Source: Pararhizobium capsulatum DSM 1112
Lineage (GTDB): Bacteria > Pseudomonadota > Alphaproteobacteria > Rhizobiales > Rhizobiaceae
Assembly (NCBI RefSeq): GCF_030814475.1
Contig: NZ_JAUSVF010000001.1
Coordinates: forward strand, 2,541,001-2,605,000
Length of the DNA: 64,000 nucleotides
Direction: 5' to 3'
Below the pieces are notes generated by a model. That model did not search any database. It was not told where the DNA came from and saw nothing but the letters and a program-made list of their open reading frames with translations. The first letter of the stretch is position 1, and every line of letters begins with the position of its first letter. This document shows positions 8,683-17,753 of the stretch, one piece after another. The position numbers and the translations under genes were made by a program.

Positions 8683-8737
8683 CGCGCCCTATAAAACAGA
8701 TTAGAAAATACATATAATAATTTGATCATAAATGTTT

Positions 8738-9985
8738 TTATACGACAAAATTCGAGAGGACTTCGTTGTCCGTGATGTCCTGATAACGCAGTCCTGCCGC
8801 ATCGAAGCGTGCTTTGAGCGCCGGGAAATTCTGCGGATTCTTGGTCTCGATACCGATCAGGATGGAGCCGAAATTGCGTGCCGACTTCTTCAGGTATTCG
8901 AAACGGGCGATGTCGTCTTCCTCGCCGAGCAGGCCGAGGAAATCCTTCAATGCGCCGGGGCGTTGTGCCATGCGCAGGATGAAGTATTTTTTCAGTCCGG
9001 AGTGGCGCATGGCGCGCTCCTTGACATCCGGCAAGCGTTCGAAATCAAAGTTACCACCCGAGACAATCGCCACCACCGTCTTGCCCTCCAAGGCATCAGC
9101 GCCAAGGGCCTCGAGCGCGGTGATCGAAAGCGCACCGGCCGGCTCCAGGACCACGCCCTCAACGTTCAGCATATCGATGATGGTCACGCAGATCGCGTTT
9201 TCCGACAGCAACACGACCTGCTCCGGCGCGAAACGGCGAAGAGCCGAGAAGTTGAGGTCGCCGATACGTCCCACGGCCGCTCCGTCGACGAAGTTATCGA
9301 CCTGCTCGAGTGTAACGATCTCGCCGGTCTCTAGGCTCTGCCGCAGGCTCGGCGCTCCGGCCGGCTCGCAAAACAGGAACGCTTCCGGCGCGACATAATC
9401 GGCCATAAACGTCGTCATGCCTGTCGAAAGTCCGCCACCGCCGACGGGCATGATCACCAGATCGGGCACCACGCCTTCCGGCAGCTGTTCGACGATCTCG
9501 GCGGCCACCGTTGCCTGCCCCTCGACGATGTCCTCATGATCGAACGGGGGCACCATGACCCCGCCGATGACACCCACGTGTTCGCGTGCGGCCTGATAGC
9601 ACTGATCGAAGAAATCGCCGACCAGCCGGATGGTGATGAACTCACCGCCGAACATCCGTGTCTTGTCGATCTTCTGCTGCGGTGTCGTAACGGGCATGAA
9701 CACCACCCCGGGAACGCCGAAGTGGCGGCAGACAAAGGCAAATCCCTGGGCATGGTTGCCGGCGGAAGCGCATACGAATGTCTTGTCGGCAGCGCCACTG
9801 GTAATGGCCTTGCGGAAGAAGTTGAAGGCGCCTCTGATCTTGTAGGACCGTACCGGGGAAAGGTCTTCGCGCTTCAGATAAATGCTGGCACCGTAGCGGG
9901 CGCTCAAATGCTCGTTGAGCTGCAGCGGCGTTGGCGGAAAGAGCGCGCGCAGGGCTTCTGTCGCTGTCGGCACATCCAGTTTCAT
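8738..9985 (-). CDS. ilvA: Threonine ammonia-lyase (threonine dehydratase)
   Basis: PLP enzyme that deaminates threonine to 2-oxobutyrate, the first step toward isoleucine. The PLP lysine lies in RSYKIRGAF and the phosphate loop is PVGGGGLSTG. The C-terminal part (about 325-415) forms a single ACT-like regulatory segment, so this is the short form. I chose the ATG at 9985, since GGAAG lies 8 bases upstream and MKLDVPTA fits relatives; an ATG at 10000 would add five residues. It is divergent from a secreted hypothetical protein across about 185 bases with AT-rich stretches, and I see no leader peptide. Confidence 0.92.
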   Translation of the reverse strand: MKLDVPTATEALRALFPPTPLQLNEHLSARYGASIYLKREDLSPVRSYKIRGAFNFFRKAITSGAADKTFVCASAGNHAQGFAFVCRHFGVPGVVFMPVTTPQQKIDKTRMFGGEFITIRLVGDFFDQCYQAAREHVGVIGGVMVPPFDHEDIVEGQATVAAEIVEQLPEGVVPDLVIMPVGGGGLSTGMTTFMADYVAPEAFLFCEPAGAPSLRQSLETGEIVTLEQVDNFVDGAAVGRIGDLNFSALRRFAPEQVVLLSENAICVTIIDMLNVEGVVLEPAGALSITALEALGADALEGKTVVAIVSGGNFDFERLPDVKERAMRHSGLKKYFILRMAQRPGALKDFLGLLGEEDDIARFEYLKKSARNFGSILIGIETKNPQNFPALKARFDAAGLRYQDITDNEVLSNFVV

Positions 9986-10169
9986 CGATCGATCTTCCAT
10001 GGTTTTTTCTTTGCCTCGCTATGCCACATACCGTCGAATATGGCTACCGCCAGCACTAAAAACATGAATATAAAAATCATGTTTTATAGACCTTGCGGAA
10101 ATACCCGCATCGGCTTGACTCATAAAAGCAAATGCCGATGATCCAGTTGCGCGAAGCTGGGAGGCAGGC

Positions 10170-10775
10170 ATGGCGATTTTTGATTTTCCGTCGGTGAACT
10201 TCAAGGCAGCCTGGTTATGCGGGGTGTTCGCCTGCGCCCTGCCCGCAATTGCTCATGCCGGGGCACTCACCGATGCGGCCGCCAAGGCGGAGAGCCTCGC
10301 CGGCGCCGGAGACGCGGTCGGCGCCTATGACGTCATGCGCGGCGCAGTCAGTGACTTCTCGGCAAACCTGCCGTTTTCGATCGGCAAGGCTGTGTTCGTT
10401 CGCAGTGAGCCTGCCGGCTATGCGATGTACGACACGAAGGACACATCGATCTTCAAGCCGGGCGAAACGTTGGTCTCCTACGTCGAACCGATCGGGCTCA
10501 GCTGGGTTCCTTCAACCACCCAAGGCAAGATCCAGACGCATTTCACTGTTGATTTCGACATTCTGAACAAGCAGGGCGAAGTTTTGGCGAGCCAGAAAGG
10601 CTTCGGCAACTTCACGTTCAACGGTTATTTTCGCAATCAGGAAATTTACGCGACGCTTTCCATCGACGTGACCGGGGCGCCAGCGGGCGACTACATCCTG
10701 CGATTTCACTTCAATGACGGCAACAACAAGAAGACGGCAAGCGTCGAGCAAGCCTTCACGATATCGGGGCCTTGA
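10170..10775 (+). CDS. Secreted protein of unknown function
   Basis: 201 residues with an N-terminal signal peptide (hydrophobic AAWLCGVFACALPAIAHA, likely cleaved after about residue 30). The mature part contains no family I recognise; it is rich in beta-prone segments such as THFTVDFDILNKQGEV and ends in a YILRFHFNDGNN strand pattern suggestive of an extracellular beta domain. Its stop codon overlaps a TTG that could start the next frame, and the ATG of the HAD gene is 15 bases on, so the two are probably co-transcribed. Confidence 0.75.
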   Translation: MAIFDFPSVNFKAAWLCGVFACALPAIAHAGALTDAAAKAESLAGAGDAVGAYDVMRGAVSDFSANLPFSIGKAVFVRSEPAGYAMYDTKDTSIFKPGETLVSYVEPIGLSWVPSTTQGKIQTHFTVDFDILNKQGEVLASQKGFGNFTFNGYFRNQEIYATLSIDVTGAPAGDYILRFHFNDGNNKKTASVEQAFTISGP

Positions 10776-10789
10776 GAGAAGAGCGGCGG

Positions 10790-11491
10790 ATGCCCAGGCA
10801 GATCACGACCATAGGCTTCGACGCCGACGATACGCTCTGGCAGAACGAGCATTTCTACAAGCTGACACAGGCACAGTTTGCCGCGCTGCTGCGGGACTAT
10901 GTGGACGCCGACCATCTGGCTCATCGTCTGCTGGCGGCGGAGAAACGCAACCTTGCTCTCTACGGGTTCGGCATCAAAGGCTTTACGTTATCGATGATCG
11001 AGACGGCCATCGAAATCAGCCAGGGAGAAATCCCGACGAGCGTGATCCACGAAATCCTGTCGACGGGCCGGGAAATGCTGGCCCACCCGGTCGAAGTGGT
11101 TCCGCATGCCCGCGATACCCTGGAGGCGCTGCATAAGGACTACCGGCTCATTCTGATCACCAAGGGCGATCTTTTCGACCAGGAGCGCAAGCTTGCGGCA
11201 TCCGGCCTTGGTGACTATTTCCACGCGGTGGAGATCGTCAGCGACAAGTCTCCAGCGACATACGTGAAAGCGTTTTCACGCCATGGCGACGGTCCGGAGC
11301 GCGGACTGATGGTCGGAAACTCGCTGAAGTCCGACGTGCTGCCGGCATTGGAGGCGGGAAGCTGGGGCGTTTACGTGCCGCATGCTCTCACCTGGAGTTA
11401 CGAGCATGCGGAAAAGCCGGAAGATCACCCGCGATTTCGCGAGATCGCCGATCTTGGCGATCTCGGAGAGATCCTGAAACTGCTCCGCTGA
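10790..11491 (+). CDS. HAD-family hydrolase
   Basis: Haloacid dehalogenase-type phosphatase of about 233 residues. Motif I is FDADDTLW near the N-terminus, motif II is LILITKG, the motif III lysine is in SDKSP, and motif IV is LMVGNSLKSDVLPA. A helical cap of the C1 type follows motif I. These fit a small-molecule phosphatase such as a nucleotidase of the YjjG kind, but the substrate is unknown. I prefer the ATG at 10790 (MPRQITTIGFDADD) over an in-frame TTG at 10772 that overlaps the upstream stop. Confidence 0.82.
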   Translation: MPRQITTIGFDADDTLWQNEHFYKLTQAQFAALLRDYVDADHLAHRLLAAEKRNLALYGFGIKGFTLSMIETAIEISQGEIPTSVIHEILSTGREMLAHPVEVVPHARDTLEALHKDYRLILITKGDLFDQERKLAASGLGDYFHAVEIVSDKSPATYVKAFSRHGDGPERGLMVGNSLKSDVLPALEAGSWGVYVPHALTWSYEHAEKPEDHPRFREIADLGDLGEILKLLR

Positions 11492-11499
11492 CAGGCCGT

Positions 11500-12255
11500 T
11501 CAGGGCGTGACCTTTGCAGCCTTGATCGTTTCAATCATGGCGACGACATCGGCCTCGGCGGCGGCGAGAACGGCTTCATCGCGTGCCCGCACGACAAGTT
11601 CCGTGGAGAAGAATTTGCCGTCAAATTTCGGATAGGAACCGATACTGGTTTCCGGGTGTCTTTTCTGTACTTCGCCCAATGGCCCACCGATATCACCTTC
11701 GCCATAGGGCGACGTAACCGAACGGGACAGCACGCGGGCTCCACTCTTGAGCGTCGGCAGAACGGCATCGACCATTGCCTGAAACACCTGGGGCACCCCG
11801 GCCATCACATAGACATTGCCGATCGTGAAACCAGGAGCGGTGGAAACCGGATTCGGAATGTGACGCGCGCCCTCCGGCATCCGGGCCATGCGTTGGCGAG
11901 CGGCGGTAAACTCCATCCCGCGCCGCTCGTACATGGCGGCTAGCAGGGTCATCGCCTCTTCCTCATAGATGCAGGGAACACCGAATGCCTTTGAGACTGC
12001 ATCAGCGGTGATGTCGTCATGGGTCGGGCCGATGCCGCCGGATGTGAAGACATAATCATAGCGTGCGCGAAGGGCATTCAGCGCTGCTACGATTTCCTCC
12101 TCGTCATCGGGAACGATGCGAACCTCCTTCAGGTCGATGCCAGAAAGAGTAAGCAATTCAGCGAGATGTCCGATGTTCTTGTCCTTGGTTCTACCGGACA
12201 GGAGCTCATCTCCGATGGCCAGGATTGCGGCCGTGACGATTGTCTGCTGGGTCAT
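11500..12255 (-). CDS. CinA N-terminal/MoaB-type molybdopterin-binding protein
   Basis: 251-residue protein with the molybdopterin-binding fold of CinA N-terminal and MoaB/MogA proteins (AAILAIGDELLSGRTKDKN, TSGGIGPTHDDIT, VMAGVPQVF). It lacks the C-terminal nicotinamide-mononucleotide deamidase domain of full CinA. In other bacteria the related domain acts as an ADP-ribose pyrophosphatase, so that is one possibility; a role in competence should not be assumed. It is transcribed toward the HAD gene, with 8 bases between the two stop codons. Confidence 0.82.
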   Translation of the reverse strand: MTQQTIVTAAILAIGDELLSGRTKDKNIGHLAELLTLSGIDLKEVRIVPDDEEEIVAALNALRARYDYVFTSGGIGPTHDDITADAVSKAFGVPCIYEEEAMTLLAAMYERRGMEFTAARQRMARMPEGARHIPNPVSTAPGFTIGNVYVMAGVPQVFQAMVDAVLPTLKSGARVLSRSVTSPYGEGDIGGPLGEVQKRHPETSIGSYPKFDGKFFSTELVVRARDEAVLAAAEADVVAMIETIKAAKVTP

Positions 12256-12418
12256 GATCTATACCGAAATTGAAGGGGATTGTTCATCGTCGAAATGTCA
12301 CTGTCAATTATTGTCAAACAGTCTGTCGTCCGCTTTGCTTCTGGCCGTGCTCCAGCAAGTTGCTAGATTGGCTTCATAGAGGCAATCAAACGATTGAGCC
12401 TTTTCACAGGAGAACACA

Positions 12419-13015
12419 ATGGCGAAGGTACTTGTCCTTTACTACTCGGCCTATGGCCACATCGAAACCATGGCATATGCCGTCGCCGAGGGCGCAAAGT
12501 CGGCTGGCGCCGAAGTTTCCGTCAAGCGCGTGCCTGAACTTGTCTCGGAAGATGTCGCCAAGGCGTCCTACTTCAAGGTCGATCAGGCGGCTCCGGTCGC
12601 AACCCCGAACGAGCTGGGCGACTACGACGCCATCATCTTCGGCGCCGGCACTCGTTTTGGCACCGTAGCTTCGCAGATGCGCAACTTCATCGATCAGACC
12701 GGCGGTCTGTGGATGAAGGGCGGACTGGTCGGCAAGGTTGGTTCGGTCTTTACCTCCTCAGGCACCCAGCACGGCGGCCAGGAATCGACGATCCTCGGCT
12801 TCATCCCGACGCTGATGCACCACGGCATGGTCGTCGTCGGCTTGCCCTACGCCTTCCAGGGCCAGACGGGTGTCGATGAGATCAAGGGCGGCTCCCCCTA
12901 CGGTGCCTCGACCATCACCGGTGGCGACGGTTCGCGCCAGCCTTCCGAGATTGAACTGGAAGCAGCCCGCTATCAGGGCGCGCATGTCGCAAAGATCGCT
13001 GCAAAGCTCGCCTGA
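12419..13015 (+). CDS. wrbA: NAD(P)H:quinone oxidoreductase WrbA
   Basis: Flavodoxin-fold FMN enzyme that reduces quinones by two electrons, limiting redox cycling. 198 residues; the phosphate-binding loop is [12 protein letters not shown] (positions 9-20). The WrbA-specific regions [17 protein letters not shown] and [14 protein letters not shown] are present, as is the C-terminal [18 protein letters not shown] good ribosome-binding site (AGGAG) precedes the ATG, and a strong terminator follows, so it appears monocistronic. Confidence 0.95.
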   Translation: MAKVLVLYYSAYGHIETMAYAVAEGAKSAGAEVSVKRVPELVSEDVAKASYFKVDQAAPVATPNELGDYDAIIFGAGTRFGTVASQMRNFIDQTGGLWMKGGLVGKVGSVFTSSGTQHGGQESTILGFIPTLMHHGMVVVGLPYAFQGQTGVDEIKGGSPYGASTITGGDGSRQPSEIELEAARYQGAHVAKIAAKLA

Positions 13016-13043
13016 GCCGAGCGGAGCGCAATCGCTGAGAATG

Positions 13044-13068
13044 AAAGGGCGGCCTCGTGCCGCCCTTT
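13044..13068 (+). terminator. Terminator after wrbA
   Basis: Perfect 10-base stem AAAGGGCGGC (13044-13053) / GCCGCCCTTT (13059-13068) with a 5-base loop, 28 bases past the wrbA stop. Confidence 0.8.
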
Positions 13069-13272
13069 CCCATTTGAGCCGAAGAAAACAGCGCCAAAAA
13101 CTTGAAATCGCGTGGGCATGCAAACCATGATAGGATCGTCCTGGCCGCGTGGATGATGACCGGCACGGGCACATGCCCGATCTCCGGAACGAATATGGTC
13201 TCCCGGCCGTTCCTGAGCGGCGGATGGCGAAGGCGCCTTCCGGCGTTTCGACACATGCACAGGGAGAAAAAC

Positions 13273-13515
13273 ATGACCAGAGTGGTATATTCGATCGTGG
13301 AGCATGATGGCGGCTGGGCCTACAAGCTCGCCGACGTGTTTTCCGAAACCTTTCCGACGCGTGATATGGCCATTGCTGCGGCCACGGCTGCTGCGGCCGA
13401 GCAGCAGGTCGGCGGGGACGACGAGGAAATCAGCTTCCAGGACGATAAAGGGCTCTGGCACTATGAACATGCCGAAGGCGGAGATCGCCCCGAGGCGATC
13501 GTCGACGACAGATAA
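13273..13515 (+). CDS. Small DUF2188-like protein
   Basis: 80-residue acidic protein beginning MTRVVYSIVEHDGGWAYKL, matching the small DUF2188 group (a short beta-beta-alpha unit with the pattern VEHDGGWAYK...FPTRDMAIAAA). Function is unknown. The ATG at 13273 has AGGGAG (13261-13266) 6 bases upstream; longer upstream extensions lack a ribosome-binding site and look non-coding. Flanked on both sides by terminator-like hairpins, so it is a single-gene unit. Confidence 0.7.
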   Translation: MTRVVYSIVEHDGGWAYKLADVFSETFPTRDMAIAAATAAAAEQQVGGDDEEISFQDDKGLWHYEHAEGGDRPEAIVDDR

Positions 13516-13520
13516 GCGAC

Positions 13521-13584
13521 GGTCGGTTCGGCCGACCACCAATTGGCTAATAAATGAAGCCCTTCCCCGTAACCGGAGAAGGGC
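13521..13584 (+). terminator. Two hairpins after the DUF2188-like gene
   Basis: First hairpin GGTCGG-TTCGG-CCGACC (13521-13537). Second hairpin GCCCTTC (13559-13565) / GAAGGGC (13578-13584) with an inner CCG/CGG pair, followed by AATATCATTTTGG. The second is the likelier terminator. Confidence 0.6.
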
Positions 13585-13864
13585 AATATCATTTTGGTGC
13601 TGAAAAACCGAAGTCTCCCCCGGCCTGGCCATATCGCGTCAAACGAGCCTCTCGTGCAAGCTGCAACTGAAATTAACCTTCACATGTAAGGTTAATCCCG
13701 CAGAGAAGGACGCGGCAATTACGATTTATATAATATTTGAAATTAAAAAAACATAATAATTATTTGAAATTATTATATAGTAATAATTCTCACACAATGT
13801 CTGACAAGCGTGAAACTTTGTTCCCGCTACACACGTAGATCAGCGATCAGAAGGAGAAGCTGTC
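13585..13864. other. AT-rich intergenic stretch with two perfect inverted repeats
   Basis: No gene is visible. Inverted repeat 1 is ATTAACCTT (13672-13680), 7-base spacer, AAGGTTAAT (13688-13696). Inverted repeat 2 is ATAATAATT (13753-13761), 6-base spacer, AATTATTAT (13768-13776). The segment 13718-13795 is almost entirely A and T, very unlike the rest of the window. It probably holds the promoter of the DUF4864 gene; an operator or nucleoid-protein site is possible. A clear AGGAG ribosome-binding site lies at its right end. Confidence 0.6.
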
Positions 13865-14284
13865 ATGCCCGCCAGACTGCGATATTGCCTGTTCGCGCTT
13901 GTCCTTGTTCTGCCCCAGCCCCTCGCTGCAGCAGAACCGATTGATACGGTGCAATCTGTTATCGAGCGGCAGATCGGCGCCTTTCTGGATGACGACAAGG
14001 CGGAAGCGTATTCCTATGCGTCCCCGCAGATCCGCAGTAAATTCCCCAATGAGGATGTCTTCTTCGACATGGTCCGGCGCGGCTATGCGCCGGTCTATCG
14101 TCCCGGCAACTTCGCCTTTGGACGCAGCAAGATCAAAGGCGGGACAATCGTGCAGGAAGTCCTGATTTCCGCACCCGACGGCAAGGACTGGACGGCTCTC
14201 TACTATCTTGAGAAGCAGCCAGACGGAAGCTACAAGATCAATGGCGTGCAAATGCTGCAGCAGGCGCCGGGGCCGGAAATCTGA
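13865..14284 (+). CDS. Secreted DUF4864-like protein
   Basis: 139 residues: a signal peptide (LRYCLFALVLVLPQPLAAA, cleavage near residue 24) and a domain resembling DUF4864, with SVIERQIGAFLDDDKAEAYS and the C-terminal DGSYKINGVQML. The fold is of the NTF2/Tim44-like kind to judge by pattern; function is unknown. It converges with tgt, the stops being about 40 bases apart. The start has AGGAG 8 bases upstream. Confidence 0.72.
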   Translation: MPARLRYCLFALVLVLPQPLAAAEPIDTVQSVIERQIGAFLDDDKAEAYSYASPQIRSKFPNEDVFFDMVRRGYAPVYRPGNFAFGRSKIKGGTIVQEVLISAPDGKDWTALYYLEKQPDGSYKINGVQMLQQAPGPEI

Positions 14285-14323
14285 GATCCCACCCCCTGAG
14301 GCTTTCGAGACGCGCTACCGGGA

Positions 14324-15457
14324 TCAGCCGCGATTGGCAGCTTCTCCACGTGCCCAGCCTTCCTGCGTCTCGACCATGAAATCCTCATAGCGGCCATCTT
14401 CGATTGCCTTGCGGATTCCGGCCATCAGGTCCTGATAGTAGGCGAGATTGTTCCAGGTCAGCAGCATGCCGCCGAGCGCCTCGTTGGCGCGCACGAGATG
14501 GTGCAGATAGGCGCGTGAATAATCGCGCGCTGCAGGGCATGCGGACTGATTGTCGAGCGGCTGCGTGTCTTCGGCGTGGCGCGCGTTGCGGATGTTAAGC
14601 CGGCCGTGGCGCGTGAACGCCAGGCCGTGGCGACCCGAACGGGTGGGCATCACGCAATCGAACATATCGATGCCGCGGGCGACTGATTTGATAATGTCGT
14701 CCGGCGTGCCCACACCCATCAGGTATCGCGGCTTTTCCGTCGGCAGATGCGGGTTTGTCGTATCGATCATGTCGAGCATGACCGCCTGCGGTTCACCGAC
14801 AGCAAGACCACCAATCGCATATCCCTTGAGATCAAGGCCGGAGAGCGCCTGCGCCGAGCGAACCCGAAGTTCGGGAATGTCGCCGCCCTGCACGATACCG
14901 AACATCGCCTTGCCTGGCTGGTTGCCGAAGGCGACCTTGCAGCGTTCTGCCCAGCGATAGGACATTTCCATCGCCCGCTCGATATCCTTCGGCTCGGCCG
15001 GGAGACGCACGCATTCGTCGAGCTGCATCTGGATATCGCTGTCGAGCATGCCCTGGATTTCGATCGAGCGCTCAGGTGACATATGGTGCAGCGAGCCATC
15101 GATATGGCTCTTGAAGGTAACACCGTGCTCATCGAGCTTGCGCAGGCCCGAGAGTGACATGACCTGGAAGCCGCCGCTGTCCGTCAGGATCGGATAGGGC
15201 CAGCGGATCAGCTCATGCAGGCCGCCGAGCCGTGCGACACGCTCCGGGCCGGGGCGCAGCATCAGGTGATAGGTATTGCCGAGGATGATATCGGCGCCGA
15301 GATCGCGGACCTGATCGAGATACATGGCCTTGACGGTGCCCACCGTGCCCACCGGCATGAAGGCTGGCGTGCGGATCGCGCCACGCGGCATGGAAACTTC
15401 GCCGCGACGGGCTTTGCCGTCGGTCGCAAGCAGCTTGAATTCAAAATTCTCGGTCAT
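14324..15457 (-). CDS. tgt: tRNA-guanine transglycosylase
   Basis: Exchanges guanine 34 in GUN-anticodon tRNAs for preQ1 in queuosine biosynthesis. 377 residues with [30 protein letters not shown] and the nucleophile region [13 protein letters not shown]. The C-terminal zinc site of the E. coli and Zymomonas enzymes (three Cys and one His) is mostly gone: the aligned positions read Ser305, Cys307, Ala310 and Asn336 (SACPAAR and TWNNL). The start codon overlaps the queA stop by four bases (ATGA), so the two are translationally coupled. The enzyme family is not in doubt; how it keeps structure without zinc is open. Confidence 0.94.
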   Translation of the reverse strand: MTENFEFKLLATDGKARRGEVSMPRGAIRTPAFMPVGTVGTVKAMYLDQVRDLGADIILGNTYHLMLRPGPERVARLGGLHELIRWPYPILTDSGGFQVMSLSGLRKLDEHGVTFKSHIDGSLHHMSPERSIEIQGMLDSDIQMQLDECVRLPAEPKDIERAMEMSYRWAERCKVAFGNQPGKAMFGIVQGGDIPELRVRSAQALSGLDLKGYAIGGLAVGEPQAVMLDMIDTTNPHLPTEKPRYLMGVGTPDDIIKSVARGIDMFDCVMPTRSGRHGLAFTRHGRLNIRNARHAEDTQPLDNQSACPAARDYSRAYLHHLVRANEALGGMLLTWNNLAYYQDLMAGIRKAIEDGRYEDFMVETQEGWARGEAANRG

Positions 15458-16542
15458 TGGTTATCCCGGAAAAGCAGGCTGGAATCGCCATAGGAATAGA
15501 AACGGTAGCCAGTTTCGATCGCATGCGCATAGGCGCTCTGCATCGTCTCCAGGCCACTGAAAGCCGAAACCAGCATAAACAGCGTCGATTTCGGCAGGTG
15601 GAAATTGGTCATCAGCATATCAACAGCCCGGAAGCGGTAGCCGGGGGTTATGAAGATGCCGGTCGAGCCGGACCAGGCTTCAATCCGCCCGTTCTCTTGC
15701 GCGGCGCTTTCGATCAGCCGGAGCGACGTCGTGCCAACGCAGACGATACGACCGCCTTTCGCCTTCACGGCATTCAGCCGCCTTGCCACGGATTCGCTCA
15801 CGTGGCCGACTTCATGGTGCATGACGTGGTCTTCGGTATCGTCTACCTTCATCGGCAGAAACGTGCCGGCTCCGACGTGAAGAGTCACAAAATGACGTTC
15901 GATGCCCGCGGCATCCAGAGCCTCGAACAGTCGATCGGTAAAATGAAGTCCAGCCGTGGGGGCGGCAACAGCGCCGTCCTCGCGTGCATAGACTGTTTGG
16001 TAGTCCACCCTGTCCTTTTCATCCTCCGGACGTTTCGAGGCGATATAGGGTGGCAAGGGAATATGGCCGACGGATGCGATCGCCTCGTCGAGCGATGGAC
16101 CGGACAGGTCGAACTGCAGCGTTACCTCGCCGGCATCGCCCTTTTCGGTAACCGTCGCGTCCAGCTGAGCCAGCAGGCAAGCGGAGCCGCCTTCGTGCCC
16201 GAAGGATATTCGATCGCCTGGTTTCAGTCGCCGAGCAGGTCTCGCAAACGCCTTCCACCGGTCGGCGGCTATACGCATATGCAGGGTCAGGGCAACGGCC
16301 GTCGCAACATCCTCGCCGCGGCGGCGTATGCCTTCGAGCTGCGCCGGGATGACTTTGGTGTCGTTAAACACGAGAGCATCACCCGGTTTCAGATAAGAAA
16401 CCAGATCGAGAACGCCACGATCTTCAAGCCGCGGCTCCTCACCCGGCCGAACAACAAGCAGCCGCGCGCTGTCGCGCGGGCTTGCGGGCCTCAGCGCGAT
16501 GTTTTCCTCGGGCAAATTGAAATCGAACAGATCGACACGCAT
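15454..16542 (-). CDS. queA: S-adenosylmethionine:tRNA ribosyltransferase-isomerase
   Basis: Transfers and rearranges the ribosyl group of SAM onto preQ1-tRNA to make epoxyqueuosine, the step after Tgt. 362 residues from the ATG at 16542 ([20 protein letters not shown]); frames extending 22 codons further upstream lack the family pattern. Typical segments are [27 protein letters not shown] and [17 protein letters not shown]. It lies directly upstream of tgt with a four-base overlap and about 75 bases downstream of ppiB. Confidence 0.95.
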   Translation of the reverse strand: MRVDLFDFNLPEENIALRPASPRDSARLLVVRPGEEPRLEDRGVLDLVSYLKPGDALVFNDTKVIPAQLEGIRRRGEDVATAVALTLHMRIAADRWKAFARPARRLKPGDRISFGHEGGSACLLAQLDATVTEKGDAGEVTLQFDLSGPSLDEAIASVGHIPLPPYIASKRPEDEKDRVDYQTVYAREDGAVAAPTAGLHFTDRLFEALDAAGIERHFVTLHVGAGTFLPMKVDDTEDHVMHHEVGHVSESVARRLNAVKAKGGRIVCVGTTSLRLIESAAQENGRIEAWSGSTGIFITPGYRFRAVDMLMTNFHLPKSTLFMLVSAFSGLETMQSAYAHAIETGYRFYSYGDSSLLFRDNQ

Positions 16543-16617
16543 AACAGTCTTCTTCAAACGGCAAACCCGCCCCGGCGCCTGAAAAGACAGCGGGACGGGT
16601 TGTGGCAATACCCTAAA

Positions 16618-17127
16618 TCAGGCGTTGGCGGCAATCTTCATCGAAACGATGCTGTCAGGATCCTTGACGGGCTCGCCCTTCTTGATCTTGTCGACGTTGT
16701 CCATGCCTTCGATAACCTGGCCCCACACGCTGTACTGCTTGTTCAGCCATGGGCTGTCGGCAAGGCAGATGAAGAACTGGGAGTTGGCGGAGTTCGGCAT
16801 CTGGCTGCGAGCCATGGAGCATGTGCCACGTACGTGGCTCATGTTGGAGAACTCGGCCTTGAGATCCGGCTTGGAAGAGCCGCCCATGCCGGCACGCGCC
16901 GGGTTGAAGCTTTCGCCGCCCTTCTTGCCGTACTGAACGTCGCCGGTCTGGGCCATGAAATCGTCGATGACGCGATGGAACACGACGCCGTCATAGGCAC
17001 CTTCACTGGCGAGTTCCTTGATACGCGCAACGTGGCCCGGAGCCAGGTCCGGCAGAAGCTGGATGACAACTTTGCCCTGCGTGGTTTCCAGGATGATGGT
17101 GTTTTCCGGATCCTTGATCTCGGCCAT
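16618..17127 (-). CDS. ppiB: Cytoplasmic cyclophilin peptidyl-prolyl isomerase
   Basis: 169-residue cyclophilin without a signal peptide. Catalytic-site motifs are FHRVIDDFMAQTGD, MARSQMPNSANSQFFI and a tryptophan in SPWLNKQY. The strong AAGGAG ribosome-binding site is 7 bases before the ATG. It is a paralogue of the periplasmic enzyme encoded 26 bases upstream; the two proteins are similar along their length, pointing to a tandem duplication followed by gain or loss of the signal peptide. Confidence 0.92.
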   Translation of the reverse strand: MAEIKDPENTIILETTQGKVVIQLLPDLAPGHVARIKELASEGAYDGVVFHRVIDDFMAQTGDVQYGKKGGESFNPARAGMGGSSKPDLKAEFSNMSHVRGTCSMARSQMPNSANSQFFICLADSPWLNKQYSVWGQVIEGMDNVDKIKKGEPVKDPDSIVSMKIAANA

Positions 17128-17153
17128 GGCTATTCTCCTTGGTTTTATAGTGT

Positions 17154-17723
17154 TTACTTGCCGACCTTGACGCTGATCATGCGGTCGGGGTCGGTGACGG
17201 AGCCATTGTTGGCTTCGTCGCCCATCTTGATCTTGTCAACATTTTCCATGCCTTCGACGACCTGACCGACGACCGTGTACTGGCCGTTCAGGAAGTCACC
17301 CGGGGCGAACATGATGAAGAACTGCGAATTTGCGGAATTCGGATCCTGGCTGCGTGCCATACCGACAGTGCCGCGTGCGAACGGAACTTTGGAAAACTCG
17401 GCTTCGAGATCCGGCTTGGAAGAGCCGCCCATGCCGGCCATGCCGGCCTGGAAATTCTTTTCCATATTGCCGTACTGAACGTCGCCGGTCTGGGCCATGA
17501 AACCCGGAATGACGCGGTGGAAGGCAACATTGTTATATTCGCCGGCCGCGGCCAGCTCCTTGAGACGGGCAACGTGCTTCGGCGCAACATCGGATGCAAG
17601 CTCGATCACGACCGGGCCATCCTTCAGCTGGATTGTCAGGTATTCCTTCGCCTGGGCAAAGGCATTGCCCGTGACAGAAGCGAGAACCAGAGCGCCTGCG
17701 AAAGCGAGTTGGAGAATTTTCAT
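17154..17723 (-). CDS. ppiA: Periplasmic cyclophilin peptidyl-prolyl isomerase
   Basis: 189 residues with a signal peptide (ILQLAFAGALVLASVTGNAFA) and a complete cyclophilin domain (FHRVIPGFMAQTGD, MARSQDPNSANSQFFI). It catalyses proline isomerisation during folding of exported proteins. It is part of a leftward run coaD - ppiA - ppiB - queA - tgt with 30, 26 and about 75 base gaps and a final overlap, which looks like one transcription unit. Confidence 0.93.
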   Translation of the reverse strand: MKILQLAFAGALVLASVTGNAFAQAKEYLTIQLKDGPVVIELASDVAPKHVARLKELAAAGEYNNVAFHRVIPGFMAQTGDVQYGNMEKNFQAGMAGMGGSSKPDLEAEFSKVPFARGTVGMARSQDPNSANSQFFIMFAPGDFLNGQYTVVGQVVEGMENVDKIKMGDEANNGSVTDPDRMISVKVGK

Positions 17724-17753
17724 GAGTACTCCCGTGAGAATGACGCCGAAGCG

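Noticed and set aside
15457..17265. 602-codon open frame antisense to queA and ppiB
   Set aside because: Shadow of two clear genes on the other strand; its translation shows no recognisable domain and spans the gap between them.
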